From positions 1,178,001-1,242,000 of the forward strand of contig CALSNB010000001.1 in assembly GCA_943787605.1 (NCBI GenBank): a DNA stretch of 64,000 nt, in the 5' to 3' direction. A program made the translations under genes and the position numbers. Position 1 is the stretch's first letter, and every line of letters begins with the position of its first letter. This stretch comes from GCA-2697345 sp002697345 (lineage in GTDB: Bacteria > Pseudomonadota > Alphaproteobacteria > Rhodobacterales > Rhodobacteraceae). Shown here piece after piece: positions 35,730 to 45,350 of the stretch. Under the pieces are notes generated by a model. It made no database searches. It was not told the DNA's origin and saw only the letters and a program-made list of their open reading frames with translations.

Positions 35730-36902
35730 ATGGATTTTGATGAATTAATAGAAAGGCGCAACACCCACAGCGCCAAGTGGGACATAATGGAAGAAAGGTA
35801 TTCTATTTCTAAGGAAGAAGGTATACCTATGCACGTTGCAGAAATGGATTTTAAGCCACCTAAGGTAATACAAGAAAAACTCGGTGACCTTCTATCTCAT
35901 GGCTTTTATGGTTATTTTGCGGATTATAGTAATTATCATTCTTCAATAAAATGGTGGATGAAAATTCGTCACAATTGGGATGTTGGCGAGTCAAAAATTT
36001 TTACCGTCCATGGCCTAGTTAACGGTATGGCTTTATGCGTTGACGCTTTCACGAGCTCTGGTGATGAAATTATTATGTTAACCCCAATGTATCACGCTTT
36101 TTTTAACGTTCTAAATGCAACGGATAGAGTAATCCGAGAGTTTCCTCTCAAACTGGAGGAAGACAAATATATTCTGGATTTTTCTAAGTACAAAAAATTG
36201 CTTACAGGAAAAGAAAAAATGTTAATTTTTTGTTCACCACATAACCCCGGAGGGAGAGTATGGGAAATTGAAGAGTTACAAGAGGTGGCAAAATTTTGTA
36301 GCGAAAATGACCTTTTACTTGTAAGCGACGAGATTCATCATGACCTTATCATGCCTGGATATACTCACAATGTAATGGCAGTAGCAGCACCTGAAATAAA
36401 TGATAGACTGATTATGTTAACTTCTAATACTAAAACATTTAATATTGCGGGGGCACACACCGGCAATGTTACTATAAGTAATTTAGATTTAGCTAATGTT
36501 TTCGAAGAAAAAATGAAAGCTCTTGGGCTTAGCCCAAATACTTTAGGCCTTCACATGGCCACAGCTGGGTATTCTACTGGTGGTGCAGAGTGGCTTGATA
36601 ACTTACTTGTATACATTGCAGAAAATTTTAGAATTTTTGATTCTGGAATTAATAATATTCCAGGTTGCAAAGCTATGCATGCGGAAGGCACATATCTTGC
36701 CTGGGTAGACTTTTCAGGCACAGGGATGACGCAGGCCGAAATTAAAAACCGTATCGAAACAGTAGCTAAAATTACAACCGTATACGGGTCAATTATGGGA
36801 GAAGGTGGTGGAGCTTTTATGAGATTTAATATCGCCACCCCGAGATCTCGAGTTCTTGAGGCAGTGGAACGTATGCAAAACGCATTTAAAGATTTACAAT
36901 AG
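35730..36902 (+). CDS. PatB/MalY-family pyridoxal-phosphate aminotransferase (putative C-S lyase)
   Basis: PLP enzyme of fold type I, class I/II; closest in features to PatB/MalY cystathionine beta-lyases. 390 residues. It opens FDELIERRNTHSAKWDIMEE, a typical PatB start (usual form RR.T.S.KWD). MHVAEMDFKPP follows, then SPHNPGGRVW, VSDEIHHDLI, and the PLP-binding Lys235 in SNTKTFNIAG. Substrate not determinable. The next gene, a CurA-type reductase, starts 30 bases later, so they may be co-transcribed. Confidence 0.85.
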   Translation: MDFDELIERRNTHSAKWDIMEERYSISKEEGIPMHVAEMDFKPPKVIQEKLGDLLSHGFYGYFADYSNYHSSIKWWMKIRHNWDVGESKIFTVHGLVNGMALCVDAFTSSGDEIIMLTPMYHAFFNVLNATDRVIREFPLKLEEDKYILDFSKYKKLLTGKEKMLIFCSPHNPGGRVWEIEELQEVAKFCSENDLLLVSDEIHHDLIMPGYTHNVMAVAAPEINDRLIMLTSNTKTFNIAGAHTGNVTISNLDLANVFEEKMKALGLSPNTLGLHMATAGYSTGGAEWLDNLLVYIAENFRIFDSGINNIPGCKAMHAEGTYLAWVDFSGTGMTQAEIKNRIETVAKITTVYGSIMGEGGGAFMRFNIATPRSRVLEAVERMQNAFKDLQ

Positions 36903-36932
36903 AAATAATTATAAAAGTAGTAGGAAATTAAA

Positions 36933-37967
36933 ATGGTACAAAAAATGGATAGCATTGTTCTAGCTAATAGACCTTTGGGAGATGCCGAGCTTGGTAACTT
37001 CAGGTTAGAAACAGCCGAATTGCCCCAACCAGGCCCCAATGAGTTCCTAGCACGCACCATATGGCTATCTTTAGATCCATACATGAGGGGAAGGATGAAT
37101 GATACGAAATCGTATTCGCCACCGGTAGGGATTGATGAAACTATGGAAGGAGGTTGCGTAGCCGAGGTTATGGAATCTAATAACCCTGATTACTCTGTGG
37201 GAGACATAATATTAGATCGCCTTGGATGGACTTCCCACGGTATTTCCAAAGGTATTGGAGTTAGAAAAATTGATCCTATCATCGCGCCAATTTCTTCAAA
37301 CCTAGGAGTTCTCGGTATGCCAGGCTTAACCGCTTGGGTGGGGTTAAATGATATTTTAGAAGCTCAACCTGGAGAAACAATTGTTATATCTGCGGCAACT
37401 GGTGCCGTTGGGAGTCTAGCTGGCCAATTGGCAAAGCTTAAAGGCATGCGGGTCATAGGAATTGCTGGGGGGTACGACAAAACACAATATGCTATAAATG
37501 AGTTAGGATATGATGTTTGTATTGATCATAAATCTGCAAGCCTCCACGAACTACGAAAACAGATTAGTGTCGCCGCACCAAACGGTGTAGACTGTTACTT
37601 TGAAAATGTTGGTGGAAAAACATTAGAAGCAATATTGCCATTGCTGAATACCTTTGCAAGAATTGCCCTTTGCGGGATGATTGCGTGGTACTCACCAGAA
37701 GCCACTAAAACTGCAGGGCCCATCCCCACAGTTTGGGGAGCCATACTTAGACAGCGCTTACGAGTTCGTGGTTTTATTATTTTTGACCACTATGATAGGC
37801 TGGACGCGTTCCTTGAAGAAGTCGCTCCAATGGTAAGCAACGGAACAATAAAATATAAAGAAACTATTTCCCTTGGACTCAGTTCCGCACCTCAATCTTT
37901 CTTAGACCTTTTAGAAGGGAAAAATTTTGGAAAACAGCTAGTTCGAGTAGGTAATGATCCAAAGTAA
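36933..37967 (+). CDS. NADP-dependent medium-chain reductase, CurA/2-alkenal reductase type
   Basis: Zinc-independent member of the MDR family that typically reduces the double bond of enones. 344 residues. It begins with NRPLGDAELGNFRLETAELP and SLDPYMRGRMND, both typical of the leukotriene B4 12-hydroxydehydrogenase/CurA group. The NADP-binding motif is SAATGAVGSLAGQLAKLKG, then YFENVGGKTLEAILPLL. No zinc ligands seen. Natural substrate unknown. Confidence 0.87.
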   Translation: MVQKMDSIVLANRPLGDAELGNFRLETAELPQPGPNEFLARTIWLSLDPYMRGRMNDTKSYSPPVGIDETMEGGCVAEVMESNNPDYSVGDIILDRLGWTSHGISKGIGVRKIDPIIAPISSNLGVLGMPGLTAWVGLNDILEAQPGETIVISAATGAVGSLAGQLAKLKGMRVIGIAGGYDKTQYAINELGYDVCIDHKSASLHELRKQISVAAPNGVDCYFENVGGKTLEAILPLLNTFARIALCGMIAWYSPEATKTAGPIPTVWGAILRQRLRVRGFIIFDHYDRLDAFLEEVAPMVSNGTIKYKETISLGLSSAPQSFLDLLEGKNFGKQLVRVGNDPK

Positions 37968-37996
37968 GTTTACCTAGAAAGAGGTTAAATCTTGTT

Positions 37997-38014
37997 CTGG
38001 AGGGCTACCTCTAG
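37997..38014. other. Small hairpin after the CurA-type gene
   Basis: CTGGAGG (37997-38003) pairs with CCTCTAG (38008-38014) around GCTA with one G-U wobble. No T-run follows, so it is a weak terminator at best. The rest of the 163-base gap to accA shows nothing further. Confidence 0.3.
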
Positions 38015-38130
38015 TGATACTAAATTGCCATTAATAATTAGACAGTCTATTAATGCTAGTAGTCTTACCATCATCTATGTGAAGTATTATGAAAAACAGT
38101 TACGCTCTTGAATCTACCAAGGAAAAATAA

Positions 38131-39093
38131 ATGACAAATTATCTCGAATTTGAAAAACCCTTAGCTGAGATGTATTCAAAAGCTGAAGAACTTCGTTCTC
38201 TAGCTCGTGATGATAAAGATTTGAATGTAGATGATGAGATTCGTTCGCTAGAAATTAAGGCAGATAAACTATTAAAAAGCTTATATGGCAATCTAACCGC
38301 TTGGAGAAAATGCCAGGTTGCAAGACACCCAGATAGACCACATTGTAAAGATTATATAGAAAATTTATTTGAAGAGTATATTCCTCTAGCTGGGGATAGA
38401 AATTTTGCGGATGATCACGCGGTAATGGGGGGCCTTGCTCGTTTTGGTGAACACTCTTTAATTGTAATCGGTCATGAAAAAGGATCAGATACAAAAAGTA
38501 GGATAGAAAGAAACTTCGGTATGGCGCGACCTGAAGGGTATCGCAAGGCCATTAGGTTGATGGACCTTGCTCATCGCTTCAATCTTCCAGTGCTTACACT
38601 TGTAGACACCCCCGGAGCATACCCAGGAAAAGGTGCGGAAGAACGCGGGCAGTCAGAGGCTATAGCAAGATCTACACAAAAATGTCTAAAAATAGGTGTC
38701 CCATTGATTTCTGTTATTATTGGTGAGGGTGGTTCTGGTGGAGCAGTAGCCTTCGCGACAGCTAATAAAGTTGCTATGTTAGAGCACTCTATCTATTCAG
38801 TCATTAGTCCCGAAGGTTGCGCCTCAATATTATGGAAGAACTCAGAGAAAATGCGAGAGGCTGCCGAAGCGCTTAAATTAACAGCGCAAGATTTGAAAAA
38901 ACTAGGTGTATGCGATATAATAATACCTGAGCCTACAGGGGGCGCCCAAAGATTTAAAAATGAAGTTATACAAGCTGTAGGTGTTACAATAAATGAAATG
39001 CTTCTTGAGTTTAAAGGACAGGACAGTAATACTTTGATTAAAGATAGGCGCGAAAAATATCTATCAGTGGGTCAAAAAACCTTTGTTGCGTAA
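38131..39093 (+). CDS. accA: Acetyl-CoA carboxylase carboxyltransferase subunit alpha
   Basis: With AccD transfers the carboxyl group from biotin to acetyl-CoA, the first step of fatty acid synthesis. 320 residues. Diagnostic stretches: RHPDRPHCKDYIENLFEEYI, GMARPEGYRKAIRLMDLAHR, LVDTPGAYPGKGAEERGQSE, and IGEGGSGGAVAFA. Single gene, convergent with plsC with only 14 bases between them. Confidence 0.97.
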   Translation: MTNYLEFEKPLAEMYSKAEELRSLARDDKDLNVDDEIRSLEIKADKLLKSLYGNLTAWRKCQVARHPDRPHCKDYIENLFEEYIPLAGDRNFADDHAVMGGLARFGEHSLIVIGHEKGSDTKSRIERNFGMARPEGYRKAIRLMDLAHRFNLPVLTLVDTPGAYPGKGAEERGQSEAIARSTQKCLKIGVPLISVIIGEGGSGGAVAFATANKVAMLEHSIYSVISPEGCASILWKNSEKMREAAEALKLTAQDLKKLGVCDIIIPEPTGGAQRFKNEVIQAVGVTINEMLLEFKGQDSNTLIKDRREKYLSVGQKTFVA

Positions 39094-39107
39094 TAATAAA
39101 AGTATTT

Positions 39108-39845
39108 TTAACGCTTTGTCTCAAACAATAACTTGTCAGAAGAAGCTTCAATCACCCCTTCAAGTTTTTTTAAAAAATGTCCTTTATCAAGTTTGGGTGA
39201 TATCGGGTCTAAGAATTCTATAACCGCAGTACCTGGGTGCCTATATACACCTCTGCGAGGCCAAAAATAGCCAGCATTTGTAGATACGGGGATACAAGTT
39301 TGCTCAAGTTTTTCATATATTAATGCAGCTCCAATCTTATAAGGCTTTTTCTGGCCCGGTTTGACTCTAGTACCCTGAGGATAAACTACTAACTGGCCCC
39401 CAATTGTACTTTGTCGCTCCAAGTCTTTTAACATCTGAAAAATAGCACGCCCTCTCTTACCCCTACTAACAGCCACACAGCCAAGTCTGTAGGCATACTG
39501 TCCGAATATAGGAATATATAACAACTCCCTTTTCATAATAAAGCGTCCATTTGGTATAACGCTGTAAATCATAATGATATCCAAGAACGACTGATGCTTG
39601 GATGCAATCAAAACCTCATTAGTTGGGACCTTACCTCTTATCTCTGTTTTTAGATTTATAAGCCAGCCTGCAGACCACCTAACATAGTTCGCAAAACACC
39701 AAACAGCTACTAAAGCTCCCCTCCTACTAAAAATCATCCAAGGCAAAAAGATTAAAGAGAAACATATTAAAGACAAGTACATTTGAACATTAAAGATTAA
39801 AGACCGGCCCCATTGATATATATATATTGTACTTCGTTTGACCAT
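39108..39845 (-). CDS. plsC: 1-acyl-sn-glycerol-3-phosphate acyltransferase
   Basis: Adds the second acyl chain to make phosphatidic acid at the inner membrane. 245 residues. A hydrophobic N-terminal segment (about 20-40) precedes the catalytic box SKHQSFLD (His84, Asp89). The phosphate-binding box is present as YPQGTR (usually FPEGT). Convergent with accA, another lipid gene. 180 A+T-rich bases without a gene separate it from the next, divergent ORF. Confidence 0.92.
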   Translation of the reverse strand: MVKRSTIYIYQWGRSLIFNVQMYLSLICFSLIFLPWMIFSRRGALVAVWCFANYVRWSAGWLINLKTEIRGKVPTNEVLIASKHQSFLDIIMIYSVIPNGRFIMKRELLYIPIFGQYAYRLGCVAVSRGKRGRAIFQMLKDLERQSTIGGQLVVYPQGTRVKPGQKKPYKIGAALIYEKLEQTCIPVSTNAGYFWPRRGVYRHPGTAVIEFLDPISPKLDKGHFLKKLEGVIEASSDKLLFETKR

Positions 39846-40025
39846 TAGTTCCTCATTATTTTTTTAGTACCTTGCTTAAGATACCTAACTTAATAGTATA
39901 TTCTCTATCATACAAACTTGTAGCAACTTAGCTGAAAGAAATTTAAGTAGAAATATAACACTTTATTTAACATTATTAAATTAATTCACTTAAACCTTAA
40001 ATATTTTATTTTAGAAAAGCACAAA

Positions 40026-40436
40026 ATGGTAAACTCAAAAAAAAAGAAAAATAATATAAAGCCAGAGATGACTAATAATATCGATCAGAAAGTACTAGAG
40101 ATAATACAAAAAGAAGTAGCTTATGAAACTACGCTACGAAAACTTGAAAAAGACAACAGTATAATCACTACCAAAAAAGAAAAGATAATCTCAAATAAGT
40201 TAAAATTCGATAAACCTGAAGTAAAGGAGGAATACTCTGAGAAGTTAACTATTTTTATGTGGGTTTTTGCTATAACCGCTTTTCTTTTAACCGTCCTATA
40301 CTCAAAAACATCAGCAATTATAAATGAATTTCCATTTACTGAGAAATTCATGTTAGAATATCAGCAGTTAATAAGAGATGGTATTAATTCAGTCTATAAT
40401 AGTGATATCATTATAAAAATATTGAGTTTTTGGTAA
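40026..40436 (+). CDS. Unrecognised single-pass membrane protein
   Basis: 136 residues that I cannot assign to a family. The N-terminal 73 residues are very Lys/Glu/Asn-rich and hydrophilic, followed by one membrane helix (about 74-93, TIFMWVFAITAFLLTVLY). The 43-residue tail contains another weakly amphipathic stretch. The charge pattern suggests a cytoplasmic N-terminus. An ATG start and full-length open frame support it being real, but there is no homology evidence. It converges with lysA across 42 bases and is divergent from plsC. Confidence 0.5.
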   Translation: MVNSKKKKNNIKPEMTNNIDQKVLEIIQKEVAYETTLRKLEKDNSIITTKKEKIISNKLKFDKPEVKEEYSEKLTIFMWVFAITAFLLTVLYSKTSAIINEFPFTEKFMLEYQQLIRDGINSVYNSDIIIKILSFW

Positions 40437-40461
40437 ATATTATAAAAACCTTTAAGAAAAT

Positions 40462-40474
40462 GCTTTAATAAAGC
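40462..40474. terminator. Weak hairpin between the small membrane gene and lysA
   Basis: GCTTT (40462-40466) and AAAGC (40470-40474) form a 5-bp stem with a 3-base loop in the 42-base gap between two convergent genes. No strong T-tract; position is the main support. Confidence 0.25.
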
Positions 40475-40478
40475 TTCT

Positions 40479-41747
40479 CTACACCCAATCTGGCACAATA
40501 TCCCGCTGAATTATGTCCTCTACCAATGGCCTTGCACGAATTATCGAAAAATTATCACCTTTAACTAACACTTCTGGAATCAATGGACGAGTGTTGTACT
40601 CTGAAGCCATTACAGAGCCGTAAGCTCCAGCACTCATAAAGGCTAATAGTTCTCCTGATTCCATTTTCATTAAACTTCGCTGAGTTGCAAAAGTATCCCC
40701 AGTTTCACAAACAGGGCCAACAACGTCGTAACACACAAAACTTGAATTATTATTTGGTTCCTTAATCGGCAAAATCTCATGATAAGCCGCATAAAGGGAG
40801 GGTCTGATTAAGTCATTCATTGCACTATCAACAATCAAAAACTCTCTGTCTTCACCAAATTTTTTATAAATTATTTCACTTACTAAAATACCCGCGTTTC
40901 CAACAATAAATCTACCTGGCTCAACCAATATTTCACATCCTAGAGAGCCTACTGTTTCTCTTATTATTTGACCGTACTCTTGGAGAGAAGGTTGAACATC
41001 ATTTGTTTTTTTATACGAAATTCCTAAACCACCCCCAAGATCTAAGCTATTAATTTCATGACCATCTTTAAGTAAATTATTCACCAGCTCTGCTACCTTA
41101 ATAAATGCCATTCGAAATGGTTCAAGGTCTGTTAGCTGACTACCTATATGTACGTCTACACCTACAACCTTAACTCCTAGCATTTGTGATGCTTTAAGGT
41201 AAACTTCTCTGGCTCGGTTTATAGGTATTCCAAACTTATTATCTTTTTTTCCTGTTGAAATTTTTTCATGAGTTTTCGCGTCAATATCGGGGTTAACTCT
41301 TATAGTTATTGAAGTTCTTTTATTCAAAGATAATGATATCTCATTTAAAACATTTAATTCAGCCTCAGACTCAATATTAAATTGTTTTATACCCCCAATA
41401 AGAACTTGAGATATTTCATCTCTACGTTTTCCAACGCCGGAAAAAACAATTTTTTCGCCAGGGACCCCTGCTACCTTTGCGCGCAAGTACTCCCCAATTG
41501 AAACCACATCCATACCAGCACCCAGCTGAGATAATAATTTTAAAATAGCAATATTGGAATTGGCCTTAACAGCGTAGCAAATTAAATTCTCCAGCCCATC
41601 TAGAGATTTCTTCAAAGATAAAAAATTATCTATTATTGATGTGGCTGAGTATAAATAGAAGGGTGTGCCAACCGCTTTAGAGATTGTTGAAATAGAAACA
41701 TCTTCGGCAAATAATTCATCATTCTTATAACTAAATTGATCTGACAT
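40479..41747 (-). CDS. lysA: Diaminopimelate decarboxylase
   Basis: PLP enzyme making lysine from meso-diaminopimelate. 422 residues. The PLP Lys61 is in CYAVKANSN. Further features are DVHIGSQLTDLEPF, LDLGGGLGISY, LVEPGRFIVGNAG, and VVGPVCETGDTFA with the substrate/PLP-binding Cys. Alanine-racemase-like N-terminal barrel and C-terminal beta domain are complete. Stands alone on the minus strand; argH and the small lipoprotein gene often upstream of lysA in alphaproteobacteria are not here. Confidence 0.96.
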   Translation of the reverse strand: MSDQFSYKNDELFAEDVSISTISKAVGTPFYLYSATSIIDNFLSLKKSLDGLENLICYAVKANSNIAILKLLSQLGAGMDVVSIGEYLRAKVAGVPGEKIVFSGVGKRRDEISQVLIGGIKQFNIESEAELNVLNEISLSLNKRTSITIRVNPDIDAKTHEKISTGKKDNKFGIPINRAREVYLKASQMLGVKVVGVDVHIGSQLTDLEPFRMAFIKVAELVNNLLKDGHEINSLDLGGGLGISYKKTNDVQPSLQEYGQIIRETVGSLGCEILVEPGRFIVGNAGILVSEIIYKKFGEDREFLIVDSAMNDLIRPSLYAAYHEILPIKEPNNNSSFVCYDVVGPVCETGDTFATQRSLMKMESGELLAFMSAGAYGSVMASEYNTRPLIPEVLVKGDNFSIIRARPLVEDIIQRDIVPDWV

Positions 41748-41906
41748 TATTACCTGTTCCTAATAAAATTACTGTTAAACTTATACTCTTAAAATTTAGT
41801 CAAAACCAGCATGATTAAAAAGATTTAAAAAAAATACTACAAATTACCATTTTTAGGAGTTAAATAGATTGAAAGGTTAAAGCGGTAACGGTTGGGGCTC
41901 AATAAA

Positions 41907-43559
41907 ATGACTGAATATCAACGTGAAAGTATGGATTACGATGTTGTTATTGTAGGTGCTGGACCTTCAGGTCTAAGTGCAGCAATAAGAGTAAAGCAAT
42001 TAAACTCTGACTTAACAGTAGTTGTATTAGAAAAAGGTTCGGAAGTTGGAGCGCATATCCTTTCTGGTGCTGTTTTAGATCCTATAGGCTTAGACCTATT
42101 AATACCAAACTGGAAAGACTTAGATCTACCAGTAAAAGTACCAGTAAAAAATGATAAATTTTATATTCTAGGGGAAGCTGGAAAGATTAAAATTCCTAAT
42201 TTTCTAATGCCGCCCTTAATGAGCAATCACGGAAACTATATTGTTTCTATGGGGAATGTATGTAGATGGATGGCTGAATATGCAGAAAACCTTGGTGTAG
42301 AAGTTTTTCCAGGGATGGCGTGTTCAGAGTTAATTTATGGTTCTAATGATGAACTTGTTGGCGTAGTAGCAGGTGAGTTTGGAATAAATTCTGATGGTTC
42401 TAAATCCGATTCCTATGAGCCTGGTCTAGAATTACATGGTAAATACGTTTTTTTATCAGAAGGAGTACGAGGATCGTTATCAAAAAAAGTGATTAAAAAA
42501 TTTAATCTAGATGAAGACTCTCAACCACAAAAATACGGTCTTGGAATGAAAGAGATTTGGGAGATTAATCCTGAAAAACATTCAGAAGGAACTGTAACAC
42601 ACACAATGGGGTGGCCGTTAGGTAAAAAAGCTGGGGGTGGGTCTTTTATTTATCACCTAGATAATAACCAGGTCTATGTTGGATTTGTTGTCCATTTAAA
42701 TTATAAAAACCCCTACCTTTTCCCATATATGGAGTTTCAAAGTTTTAAACATCATCCCATGGTTAAGGAACTTCTTGAGGGAGGAAAGCGCATAGCATAT
42801 GGGGCTAGGGCAATCACAGAAGGAGGCTGGCAATCATTACCCAAGACAGCTTTCCCTGGAGGAGTTCTTCTTGGCTGTTCAGCTGGCATGGTTAATGTTC
42901 CTAGAATTAAAGGCAATCATAATGCAATGCTTTCTGGAATAGCGGCAGCAGAAGCAGCGGTAACTGCCATTAAAGAAGGTAGATCAAGAGATACACTTGA
43001 AGCATATGATCTAGAGATTCGCTCTGGGATTATCTCGAAAGACCTGAAGCGTGTTCGAAATGTAAAACCATTATGGTCTAACTACGGTTTATTAACCTCT
43101 TTATTGGTCGGTGGATTAGATATGTGGTGTAATAATTTGTTTGGTTTTTCTTTTTTAGGCACACTAAAACACAAAAAAAATGATGCTGAATCAACGGAGA
43201 AAGCTACTAATCATAAGAAAATTAACTATCGCAAACCTGATGGTAATATATCATTTGATCGTTTAACAAATGTAAGCTTTGCGATGACTAATCACGAAGA
43301 AAACCAACCAACTCATCTAAAATTGACAGATAATAGTATCCCAGTAAACGTAAATCTCCCCATTTTTGGGGGCCTTTCTGAAAGGTATTGCCCAGCTGGG
43401 GTCTATGAGTTTACTGTAGATTCCAATAACAACAAAAATTTTATAATAAATTTTCAAAATTGTGTTCACTGTAAAACATGTGATATTAAAGACCCTAGCC
43501 AGAATATAACATGGACAACTCCTCAAGGAGGAGATGGACCTAATTATCCAAACATGTAA
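41907..43559 (+). CDS. Electron transfer flavoprotein-ubiquinone oxidoreductase
   Basis: Membrane-bound FAD and [4Fe-4S] enzyme that passes electrons from ETF to ubiquinone. 550 residues. The FAD dinucleotide fold is YDVVIVGAGPSGLSAAIR, followed by GAHILSGAVLDP and GCSAGMVNVPRIKGNHNAM. The C-terminal cluster has CPAGVYEF, NCVHCKTCDIKDP and TTPQGGDGPNY. The ATG at 41907 is preferred over an in-frame TTG at 41892. It completes the electron route for EtfAB (16485-18173). Confidence 0.96.
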   Translation: MTEYQRESMDYDVVIVGAGPSGLSAAIRVKQLNSDLTVVVLEKGSEVGAHILSGAVLDPIGLDLLIPNWKDLDLPVKVPVKNDKFYILGEAGKIKIPNFLMPPLMSNHGNYIVSMGNVCRWMAEYAENLGVEVFPGMACSELIYGSNDELVGVVAGEFGINSDGSKSDSYEPGLELHGKYVFLSEGVRGSLSKKVIKKFNLDEDSQPQKYGLGMKEIWEINPEKHSEGTVTHTMGWPLGKKAGGGSFIYHLDNNQVYVGFVVHLNYKNPYLFPYMEFQSFKHHPMVKELLEGGKRIAYGARAITEGGWQSLPKTAFPGGVLLGCSAGMVNVPRIKGNHNAMLSGIAAAEAAVTAIKEGRSRDTLEAYDLEIRSGIISKDLKRVRNVKPLWSNYGLLTSLLVGGLDMWCNNLFGFSFLGTLKHKKNDAESTEKATNHKKINYRKPDGNISFDRLTNVSFAMTNHEENQPTHLKLTDNSIPVNVNLPIFGGLSERYCPAGVYEFTVDSNNNKNFIINFQNCVHCKTCDIKDPSQNITWTTPQGGDGPNYPNM

Positions 43560-43643
43560 TATTTAATGATTGAGGTAAAAATAAACAAAACTTGATTTTC
43601 TAATTATGAGATTAAACTTTAGTCTTTTCTCGGAAGCACTCTA

Positions 43644-45350
43644 ATGAAAAATACATCTTTCTTAAATTTAGTTTTATTAGTGGGACTGCTTAGCTCAAAC
43701 GTAATGGCTAAAAATAACAGTGACGGATTCGTTGGCCCTTATTTAGCAGCCAAGCACGCCATATCCCATTCGAATTTTAATACTGCCTCAAATTATTATG
43801 AGAAAGTTCTCGATAAGGACCCCACTAACCTTACACTATTGGGTGAAGCTTTATTTTCATCAATCGGTCAGGGTGACTTTAAGAACGCTGAGAAGATTGC
43901 AAAACATTATGTTTTAATTGGGGGTAAAAGTACTGCGTCAAACCTAATTCTAGATGCGAATTTAATAATAAAAGGCGACTTTAGATCTGTCTTAATGAAC
44001 ATTAATCGTAGCGGTAGGGCCAACCCCTTAACTGATAGACTTGTAAAAGCTTGGGCACTTATTGGTAAAGGGGAAATGACACAGGCAAAACTTGAGTTTA
44101 ATAAAATTTCAAAAAATATCAACTTTCAACAACAAGCAAGATATCATGAGGCACTTGCCGTTGCAATGGTAGGTGACTTTGAAGAAGCAGAAAAGATTTT
44201 CTCTGGACAAAAGTATGGTGTCATAGATCTTGATGTTCGGGGTGTTGAGGCATACGCTCAAATACTGATACAAGTTAACAAGAAAAAACTAGCTTTAGAG
44301 CTAATTGAAGATGAGTTAAGTAAAAGTTTTAACCCACACTTCCCTTTAATAGATTTGAAAAATAAGATTCAAGAAGATTTATTAATAGAGTACGACTTCA
44401 TTACAAACCCCAAACAGGGCATTGCAGAAGTATACTTAACTATAGCTAAGTTACTTAAAAACAAAATTGAACATAACCAAGTTCTTTTGTTAAGTAGGAT
44501 CGCAGAATATTTAAGACCAGAGTATCCTACCATTGTATTGCAGGTAGCAAACGTTTTAGAAAATTTACAGCAATATGACTTAGCGTTAGATTCGTATTCT
44601 TCTGTAAACCCAAAAAATCCAAACTATCTTTTAGCAGAGTTAGGGAGAGCAAAAAATCTTGCGCTCCTCAATAGGGAAAGTGAATCAATTGAAGTTTTGA
44701 AATCTCTTTCAAAGAGCCATTATGATAATGTAGTTGTTCATTCCTCTCTTGGTAACATGTTAAGAGAAACAGACCGCGATATTGAGGCGTTAGAAGCATA
44801 TAGCACAGCAATAAATTTAGCTAACCTTCGAAACCAACCACGTTGGCCAATATATTTCTATCGCGGCATACTTTATGAAAAGCAGAAAAATTTTGTAAAA
44901 ATGGAAAGCGATTTTAGGGAAGCACTTAAAATATCTCCCAATCAACCAGATGTCTTGAATTTTTTAGGTTATGCTCTTGTAGAACAAAGAAAAAAATTAC
45001 CTGAAGCATTACAAATGATTAAAATGGCAGTATCTGAAAAACCAAAAAGTGGCTATATTATTGATAGTCTAGGCTGGGTATTTTATAGATTATCTAAATA
45101 TGAGCTGGCTATAGAACCTATGGAAAGAGCCGTAGAGTTGCTTCCTGTAGATCCTATTATTAATGATCACCTTGGTGATGTATATTGGAAGGTTGGGCGT
45201 AAACGAGAGGCTAAATTTCAATGGAAAAGGTCGTTATCGTTCTTTCCTAATGAGGTGGATGCGGAAAGAATTCGTCAAAAGCTTAAGCTAGGGTTAGATG
45301 CAGTCCTAGAAACTGAGAAATTCATTGAAACAAAATTTGAAAACGACTAA
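43644..45350 (+). CDS. Exported tetratricopeptide-repeat protein
   Basis: 568 residues. A probable signal peptide (MKNTSFLNLVLLVGLLSSNVMA) is followed by a chain of TPR-like helix pairs. The clearest repeats are in the last third (for example DIEALEAYSTAINLA, FVKMESDFREALKISPNQPD, YELAIEPMERAVELLPVDP, GRKREAKFQWKRSLSFFP). Probably periplasmic and protein-binding; partner unknown. Many alphaproteobacteria carry a similar TPR gene immediately before ispE. It overlaps the start of ispE by up to 26 bases. Confidence 0.85.
   Translation: MKNTSFLNLVLLVGLLSSNVMAKNNSDGFVGPYLAAKHAISHSNFNTASNYYEKVLDKDPTNLTLLGEALFSSIGQGDFKNAEKIAKHYVLIGGKSTASNLILDANLIIKGDFRSVLMNINRSGRANPLTDRLVKAWALIGKGEMTQAKLEFNKISKNINFQQQARYHEALAVAMVGDFEEAEKIFSGQKYGVIDLDVRGVEAYAQILIQVNKKKLALELIEDELSKSFNPHFPLIDLKNKIQEDLLIEYDFITNPKQGIAEVYLTIAKLLKNKIEHNQVLLLSRIAEYLRPEYPTIVLQVANVLENLQQYDLALDSYSSVNPKNPNYLLAELGRAKNLALLNRESESIEVLKSLSKSHYDNVVVHSSLGNMLRETDRDIEALEAYSTAINLANLRNQPRWPIYFYRGILYEKQKNFVKMESDFREALKISPNQPDVLNFLGYALVEQRKKLPEALQMIKMAVSEKPKSGYIIDSLGWVFYRLSKYELAIEPMERAVELLPVDPIINDHLGDVYWKVGRKREAKFQWKRSLSFFPNEVDAERIRQKLKLGLDAVLETEKFIETKFEND

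Noticed and set aside
36551..37084. 177-codon frame antisense across the PatB- and CurA-type genes
   Set aside because: Overlaps two well-supported genes on the other strand and resembles no protein family.
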